Made by a program: the position numbers and the translations under genes. The notes under the pieces are model-generated. The model did not search any database and was not told the origin of the DNA. It was given only the letters and a program-made list of their open reading frames with translations. This document shows, in pieces, positions 15,570 through 20,119 of a stretch of DNA of 20,119 nt. This DNA is from a bacterium (GTDB lineage Bacteria > CAIWAD01). How positions within the stretch are numbered: the first letter of the stretch is position 1; each line of letters opens with the position of its first letter. Where the stretch lies: positions 1 through 20,119 of the forward strand of contig JAUXWS010000032.1 of NCBI GenBank assembly GCA_030685015.1, read 5' to 3'.

Positions 15570-16310
15570 TCAGGGCTGGCCGCTCAAGTCGAACTCCAGC
15601 GAGAAGGAACCGATGCGGCTGGTGATGCGGGCCAAGCGGTGGTTGTCCAGATAAGTTGCGCCAAAACTCATCGCCGCCTTGCTCCCCGCGGTTCCGGCGA
15701 GGCGGTAGCGATAGATGAACTTGGGTTCGTGGGGCTTCAGCTCCACTTCGCGGACCAGGCTCTCCTTGCCGAAGAGGGCGTGGACATCGGCCTGGGTGAG
15801 AGGACGGAAGCGGGCCAGCTCCCGGGTCGGCACCTTGCACACCACCCGCTTGCTGAACAAGTCCAGCTCCGTGTCGCGCCCCACGAACTGACGAACCAGC
15901 ATTTCAATGCGATCATCGCCCAGATGATCACTGAAGCGCTTGTCCACCCTCACCCTCGTGAGCAGGTCGCCCTGGAACTCCAGCTCCAGATGAATGGCCT
16001 TGCCCCTCATGGGCGGACGCCGCAGATAGCGGAAGACCCAGACCTCGCCGCCCTTCCGCTGGGTCACCGTGCTGGGTTCCCGTCCGCTCACCAGGGCGCG
16101 CACATCCTCCCGGGTCAGTTTCGGCGCAAGGAAGTGCAAGGCGGGACCCTTGTCCCCGGCGGCCCGCTCGAAGTGGAAATGCGTGTCAAACTTGAGCAAT
16201 TGGTTTCGCGTGGCCCACAAGTGGTTGATGGTCTTCACCAGACAACCACCTGACAGCAAGGCCGTCAAGACAAGCAGCAGGATCAAGTGGCGGCGTGGCG
16301 CTCGCACCAT
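15570..16310 (-). CDS. Hypothetical lipoprotein, possibly two BamE/SmpA-like domains
   Basis: A 246-residue protein starting at 16310 behind GGAAGAG. The signal is Arg-rich, then LILLLVLTALL, then SGGC with Cys23 as lipidation site. The mature part seems to hold two similar halves. The first has LTREDVRALVSG, then GEVWVFRYL and AIHLELEFQGDLLTRVRV. The second has LTQADVHALFGK, then PKFIYRYRL and AMSFGATYLDNHRLARI. An alpha helix with an [LT]-x-x-DV-x-AL motif followed by W/Y-rich and F-rich strands ending in an L-x-R-[IV] strand is the pattern of SmpA/OmlA (BamE-like) domains. That assignment is my inference and no database was searched. It would be membrane-anchored in the periplasm, and it diverges from the helicase-like gene. 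Confidence 0.75.
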   Translation of the reverse strand: MVRAPRRHLILLLVLTALLSGGCLVKTINHLWATRNQLLKFDTHFHFERAAGDKGPALHFLAPKLTREDVRALVSGREPSTVTQRKGGEVWVFRYLRRPPMRGKAIHLELEFQGDLLTRVRVDKRFSDHLGDDRIEMLVRQFVGRDTELDLFSKRVVCKVPTRELARFRPLTQADVHALFGKESLVREVELKPHEPKFIYRYRLAGTAGSKAAMSFGATYLDNHRLARITSRIGSFSLEFDLSGQP

Positions 16311-16339
16311 CGTGTTCTCTTCCCTTGCAACGGGTCGTC

Positions 16340-16374
16340 GTCAACTTGACAAGGCTTGAACGAACTGCTAGACT
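16340..16374 (+). promoter_or_regulatory. Sigma70-like promoter for helicase-like gene
   Basis: TTGACA (16346-16351), a 17-base spacer and TAGACT (16369-16374) form a good promoter pointing to the gene at 16475, with a start near 16381 and a leader of about 94 nt. The -35 is part of an 11-base palindrome GTCAA-C-TTGAC (16340-16350), a possible operator in this 164-base divergent region. Confidence 0.55.
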
Positions 16375-16474
16375 CACAAGCCTTTAACAGGCGAGGCGGG
16401 CGGCCCCCTCAGACGGCTACAACAGGCCGCGTTCCCGGGCCAATCTATTGTTCAGGAACGATCCTTCACACCCT

Positions 16475-18697
16475 ATGATGGCTTTCCACATCCCATCCGA
16501 CTTCCTGCGCGCCCTGCGCCACTTGGCCACCTTCCAGGAAAGCCAGCACCAGCACCTGGAGATCATCTACTACCTGGCCGCCGAGGGCGGATCCGTGCCG
16601 CTGGCCGAGATGCAGACCTTGCTGCGCGGCAGGGGCGACGAAAAGCCGGACGACCTGCTGGCGACCCTGGGCAAATCCGATCTGATCCGCCTGCACCGCG
16701 CCGTGCGGCCGGAGGAGGAGGAAGCCCTGCCCGAGGGGCCGGAACTGGTCAGCCTGGTCGACCACCTCGAACCCCTCTTCCGCCTGCCCACCTTCTACCG
16801 CAACCGCTTGCGGCGCAAGCTGGCCGGCCGGGACCCCCAGGAGTTGCGCCGCATGGCGGACGGCTTCTACGCCGGCAGTCCGCAGCCGGCGGCGGAGGGC
16901 TGCCTGGACCGGGCCGTGCTGCTTGCTTCCTTCAAAGCCCTGCTGCTGGACAGCGACTCCTTTCGTCGCGCGGTGGAAGAACAGCTGACCTGGACCGGCC
17001 GCGTCATCCTCAAGATCCTGTCCATGCACGCCGAGGGCCTGACCCTGCGCGATCTGCGCAAGCAGGTCGGCCTCTTCGGCATCAAGGTGGACTCCGATGA
17101 GCTGAAGCGGGAGCTGATCACCCTCTTCCGCTCCACGGGCCTGGTGTGGACCAGCGACGGCAGCGCCCTGCTCAAGCACGACCAGTATTTCCCGGCCGAG
17201 GGCAGGATCCTGCTCGTGACCGACGCCGTCGTCATGGTGCGCGCCAACTTCCAACTGCAGGAGGCGCCGACCCAGCTGGTGCCCGCCTTCGCCGGACGCC
17301 TTTCGCCGGAGGCCTGGAAGGTGCGCCACGAGCCGGTGCAGCTCTTCCACAACGCCCTCATCCTGCTCATCCATCTGGTCAACCACCGCATCCTGCGCAT
17401 CCAGAAGGGCGGCATGCACAAGACGGAAGTGAAGCGCGTCTGCTCTCTCTTCCAGCCCGCCCAGGACGACCAGCATCTCTTCAATTTCCTGTTCGACTTT
17501 TTCGAGCAGCACAGCATCGTGCAGCTGCAGCACGAGGTGTGGGCCGTCAACGTGGCCGCCACCGCCGCCTTCTTCCGCCAGCCCGCGGAAAGCCTGCGCC
17601 TGATGATGTGCGACGCCTTCGGGGCGGACCTGCTGGAGAAGGGCCGCCTCGAGGACAGCCTTGGCAAGGCCGAGGGCGCCGGCCTGGATCCCCTGCGACT
17701 GCTGTGGCTGTTGCGCCAGGTCAGTCCCGCCGCCTGGATCGGGCTGGAGGAGATCGCCTACCTCTACGGCCAGATGGAGGGCGGCACGCGCAACGATTCC
17801 CAGCGCGCCGCCATCGACAAGTTCGTCACGCACCAGCTGGTCAAGCCGCTCTTCTGGTTCGGCCTGGTGGAGCTGTCCAACCACCCCGAACAGGGCGGCC
17901 TCGTCTTCCGCCTCTCCGGCAGGGGCCGGCGCATCCTGCAGGAGGGTCTGCCGGCGGAGGATCTGGACACCTGGTTCGATCCCGCCGAGAAGCTGCTCGT
18001 CCAGGCCAATCTCGAGATCTGGGTGCCGGCCCGCTTCCTGCCGGAACGCACCCTCTTCCTGGCCCGTTTCGCCGATTATGAGCGGGGCCGCTACCGGATC
18101 AGCGCCCAGTCCCTTTCCCGCGGCCTGGACAGCGGCCTGGACCTGGAGGGGATCCGCAGTTTCCTGACCGCCAACAGCGCCCAGGCCATCCCCCAGAACG
18201 TCAGTTACCTGCTGGAGGAGGTGACCAGCCGCCACGGCCACATCCTGGTCGATCCGCAACTGATGGTCTTGAAGACAGAGGATGCCCGCCTCATGCAGGA
18301 GCTGTGCCTCCTGCCCGGATTGCGCAAGTCCTGGCTGGCCCTGTTCGAGGAGCAGCTGCTGCTGCTGTCACCGGCGACCCGTGTCCAGAAAATGGTAGAG
18401 GACCTGCGCCGGCTGGGCTACATGCCCCGCGTGCGCTGGGAAGCGGTCATTGACGACCACGGCGAGCAGCTGGAGTTGTCGCGCACGGAGCGCCTCCATC
18501 TGCTGGCCATGCTCAAGGCCTATGAGTACGCGGATCGCGTCCACCCCGAGCTGGCCGAGCTGCTCAAACTGGTCGGCACGCAGCTGACAAGCGAGGATCA
18601 CAAGGAGATGGCGGCCATTCCCCAGCGCCGCCTGGGGGATTCCTACGCCCGGCTGGACGCCATGACCACGGCCATCGCCGCCGGGCGCCTGGACTGA
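16475..18697 (+). CDS. Helicase-associated (XPB/Ssl2-type C-terminal) domain protein without ATPase motor
   Basis: A 740-residue protein. The frame is open from TTG 16448, but the ATG at 16475 (or the next codon, 16478) is the more plausible start, although its ribosome site is weak. Residues ~505-610 show the Helicase_C_3 pattern: LLVQANLEIWVPARFLPERTL, RYRISAQSLSRGLDSGLDLEGIRSFL, IPQNVSYLLEEVTSRHG and ILVDPQLMVLKTED. This domain occurs in bacterial helicase-associated proteins related to the XPB region. No Walker A, DEAD-box or other helicase motif is visible. The remainder is mostly helical, with winged-helix-like pieces (LTLRDLRKQVGLFGIKVDSDELKREL). It may partner a separate XPB-like helicase in repair or transcription, but its function is unknown. 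It diverges from the lipoprotein gene and precedes adenosine deaminase by 141 bases. Confidence 0.85.
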   Translation: MMAFHIPSDFLRALRHLATFQESQHQHLEIIYYLAAEGGSVPLAEMQTLLRGRGDEKPDDLLATLGKSDLIRLHRAVRPEEEEALPEGPELVSLVDHLEPLFRLPTFYRNRLRRKLAGRDPQELRRMADGFYAGSPQPAAEGCLDRAVLLASFKALLLDSDSFRRAVEEQLTWTGRVILKILSMHAEGLTLRDLRKQVGLFGIKVDSDELKRELITLFRSTGLVWTSDGSALLKHDQYFPAEGRILLVTDAVVMVRANFQLQEAPTQLVPAFAGRLSPEAWKVRHEPVQLFHNALILLIHLVNHRILRIQKGGMHKTEVKRVCSLFQPAQDDQHLFNFLFDFFEQHSIVQLQHEVWAVNVAATAAFFRQPAESLRLMMCDAFGADLLEKGRLEDSLGKAEGAGLDPLRLLWLLRQVSPAAWIGLEEIAYLYGQMEGGTRNDSQRAAIDKFVTHQLVKPLFWFGLVELSNHPEQGGLVFRLSGRGRRILQEGLPAEDLDTWFDPAEKLLVQANLEIWVPARFLPERTLFLARFADYERGRYRISAQSLSRGLDSGLDLEGIRSFLTANSAQAIPQNVSYLLEEVTSRHGHILVDPQLMVLKTEDARLMQELCLLPGLRKSWLALFEEQLLLLSPATRVQKMVEDLRRLGYMPRVRWEAVIDDHGEQLELSRTERLHLLAMLKAYEYADRVHPELAELLKLVGTQLTSEDHKEMAAIPQRRLGDSYARLDAMTTAIAAGRLD

Positions 18698-18740
18698 GTC
18701 GGCCATTCGCCCGGGATCGGGTTCCCAGGGCGCGGGGCGC

Positions 18741-18820
18741 TATATTCACCCACCGTGGGTGCGGAGACGATTCCGCCATCCGGCGCCGGAAGTGAGGGCC
18801 GTCCTTCGGGAGCGGCCCTC
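18741..18820 (+). promoter_or_regulatory. Leader of adenosine deaminase gene with two hairpins
   Basis: TATATT (18741-18746) is a possible -10 without a good -35. Next come CACCCAC-C-GTGGGTG (18747-18761), a 15-base palindrome, and GAGGGCCG/CGGCCCTC (18794-18820, 8-bp stem, loop of 11) ending in CTCTTGT, 18 bases before the adenosine deaminase ATG. The second hairpin could be the terminator of the helicase-like gene or an attenuator in the leader. Confidence 0.4.
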
Positions 18821-18838
18821 TTGTCAACCGGAGGGGCG

Positions 18839-19885
18839 ATGAGCCTGACCCGTGAGAAGATCCTCTCCATGCCCAAGGCGGAACTGCACTGCCACCTGGA
18901 CGGCTCCCTCCGCCTGGCCACCATGATCGAGCTGGCCCGCGAGCGCCGCGTCGAGCTGCCCAGCATGGACGTGGCGGACCTCTTCCAGCTGCTGCGCCTG
19001 GGCCAGAACTACGAGAGCCTGGTGGACTACCTGGCCGTCTTCCGCTACACCCTGGCCGTCATGCAGGATGTGGAGTCCCTGGAGCGGACCTCCTTCGAAC
19101 TGGCCGAGGACTGCGCCCGCGAGAACGTGCGCTGGCTGGAAGTGCGCTACTCGCCCATCCTCCATGTGGAGCGGGGCCTCAGCCTGGCCCAGGTGATGGA
19201 CGCCGTGCTGGCCGGCCTGCGCCGGGCCGAGCGGCAGTACCCAATCCGCTGCGGGGTGATCGTCTGCGGCATCCGCAACATCAACCCCGCCACCTCGCTG
19301 CGGCTGGCGGAACTGGCCGTGGCCTACAAGAGCGCGGGCGTCGTCGGTTTCGACCTGGCGGGCGCCGAGGCCAACTTCCCGGCCAAGGACCACCGCGAGG
19401 CCTTCTACCTCATCCGCAAGAACAACGTCAACTGCACGGTCCACGCCGGCGAGGCCTACGGCCCCGAGAGCATCCACCAGGCCCTCCACCACCTTCACGC
19501 CCAGCGCATCGGCCATTCCACGCGCCTGAAGGAGGACGGCAGCCTGCTCAACTACATGAACGACCTGCGCGTGCCCATCGAGGCCTGTCCCACCAGCAAC
19601 GTGCAAACCCGCGTGGTGACGGACCTCGCCTCCCACCCGCTCAAGTTCTACCTGGATTACGGCCTGCGCATCACGGTCAACACCGACAACCGGCTCATCA
19701 GCGACACCACCGTCACCGAAGAGCTGTGGCGCATCACCCAGGTCTTCCGCCTGACGGAGCAGGAAGTGGCGAAGATCATCACCAACGGCTTCAAGAGCGC
19801 CTTCCTGCCCTACCGGGAGAAGCGGGCCATGCTTCACGGCGCCCTCACGGAGATGGGCTACGATGGCGTCCTTGTGGGTTACTGA
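18839..19885 (+). CDS. add: Adenosine deaminase
   Basis: A 348-residue cytoplasmic metalloenzyme converting adenosine (or deoxyadenosine) to inosine and ammonia in purine salvage. The start at 18839 follows GGAGG; an earlier in-frame start would add 28 low-complexity residues. Zinc ligands and active-site residues are in place: His17 and His19 (ELHCHLDGS), His202 with catalytic Glu205 (VHAGE), His226 (RIGHSTR) and Asp283 (NTDNRLIS). The second Asp of the classic TDDP is Asn284, as in a common bacterial subgroup, so substrate range could differ slightly (for example adenosine-like compounds or adenine). Length matches bacterial Add. A hairpin lies 20 bases past the stop. The gene is 141 bases from the helicase-like gene and may have its own promoter. 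Confidence 0.95.
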   Translation: MSLTREKILSMPKAELHCHLDGSLRLATMIELARERRVELPSMDVADLFQLLRLGQNYESLVDYLAVFRYTLAVMQDVESLERTSFELAEDCARENVRWLEVRYSPILHVERGLSLAQVMDAVLAGLRRAERQYPIRCGVIVCGIRNINPATSLRLAELAVAYKSAGVVGFDLAGAEANFPAKDHREAFYLIRKNNVNCTVHAGEAYGPESIHQALHHLHAQRIGHSTRLKEDGSLLNYMNDLRVPIEACPTSNVQTRVVTDLASHPLKFYLDYGLRITVNTDNRLISDTTVTEELWRITQVFRLTEQEVAKIITNGFKSAFLPYREKRAMLHGALTEMGYDGVLVGY

Positions 19886-19905
19886 GGTGCCGCGAGCATG
19901 CTTCA

Positions 19906-19934
19906 CGCCTTCGCCCGCGGAGCGGGTGAAGGCG
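19906..19934 (+). terminator. Terminator-like hairpin after adenosine deaminase
   Basis: CGCCTTCGCCCGC pairs with GCGGGTGAAGGCG as a 13-bp stem (one G-U wobble on this strand) around a GGA loop, 20 bases after the stop. There is no U-tract. Confidence 0.6.
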
Positions 19935-19958
19935 GCAGGCGGCAAACCCCCATCCGGG

Positions 19959-20118
19959 CCTTCCCCCTGGCAGGGGGAAGGTGGTCTCCTGCGGTGAAGG
20001 CCGCAGGCCTGAACCAATTGCCACGGCAGGCGCACCAGGTGATAGGGCCCTCGTCCGACAAGACATTGCGGCGCAAGCGCCGCCTCTTCCCGCTTTCTTT
20101 TCGCGAAAAGAAAGCGGG
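19959..20118. repeat. Cluster of four extragenic hairpins ending in a 30-bp perfect palindrome
   Basis: The hairpins are CCTTCCCCC/GGGGGAAGG (19959-19981), CCTGCGG/CCGCAGG (19988-20007), GCGGCGC/GCGCCGC (20068-20083) and a perfect 30-bp palindrome CCCGCTTTCTTTTCG plus its complement (20089-20118). The last touches the window edge. With the hairpin at 19906-19934 they fill most of the 234-base tail, which holds no credible gene. They look like bacterial extragenic palindromic sequences and may recur elsewhere in the genome. Confidence 0.65.
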
Positions 20119-20119
20119 G

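Noticed and set aside
11355-15654. Long plus-strand frames of 661 and 793 codons over the transporter genes
   Set aside because: They are shadows of the permease and binding-protein genes, which have family motifs and ribosome sites on the minus strand.
19845-20066. 73-codon minus-strand frame after adenosine deaminase
   Set aside because: It is produced by the extragenic hairpins and overlaps the end of the deaminase gene; it has no ribosome site.

Overview
The window is GC-rich, Gram-negative bacterial DNA. Evidence for an outer membrane is a TonB-dependent receptor, several lipoproteins with lipobox signals and a periplasmic peptide-import system. The genes do not fix the phylum. A secreted modular beta-helix protein with a fibronectin-like tail and a YejABEF-like importer with separate ATPases would fit an uncultured FCB/PVC-type lineage, but that is inference. 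Two promoters of the TTGACA-N17-(-10) type suggest ordinary sigma70-like initiation.

Layout, left to right. (1) 1-1137, minus strand: a lipoprotein gene followed by a small membrane-protein gene that runs off the left edge. (2) 1526-4719, plus strand: a secreted right-handed beta-helix protein made of four ~220-residue modules, with a one-base frameshift just after the signal peptide. (3) 4720-5075: convergent intergenic region with a strong terminator-like hairpin and two matching palindromes. (4) 5076-7894, minus strand: a TonB receptor with a CGLCG plug motif, preceded by a Cys-rich exported protein. (5) 7989-15324, minus strand: a peptide/oligopeptide ABC importer (binding lipoprotein, two permeases, two ATPases), followed by a nucleotidyltransferase pair resembling a toxin-antitoxin module. 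(6) 15570-16310, minus strand: a lipoprotein, divergent from (7) 16475-18697, plus strand: a protein with an XPB/Ssl2-type helicase-associated domain but no visible ATPase motor. (8) 18839-19885, plus strand: adenosine deaminase, followed by a hairpin-rich tail reaching the right edge.

The most unusual feature is a short palindromic element present twice: complete at 3523-3691 and cut by the window edge at 1-140 (137 of 140 positions identical). Both copies lie inside unrelated protein-coding genes, in the same orientation relative to the host gene and in the same reading phase, so each host protein carries the same in-frame peptide. In the beta-helix gene, removing 165 bp (element plus one CTAG duplicate) restores module 3 to exactly 660 bp, the length of module 1. 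The whole element can fold into a long imperfect hairpin. This resembles the Rickettsia palindromic elements that insert in-frame into genes, but in a GC-rich, apparently unrelated genome.
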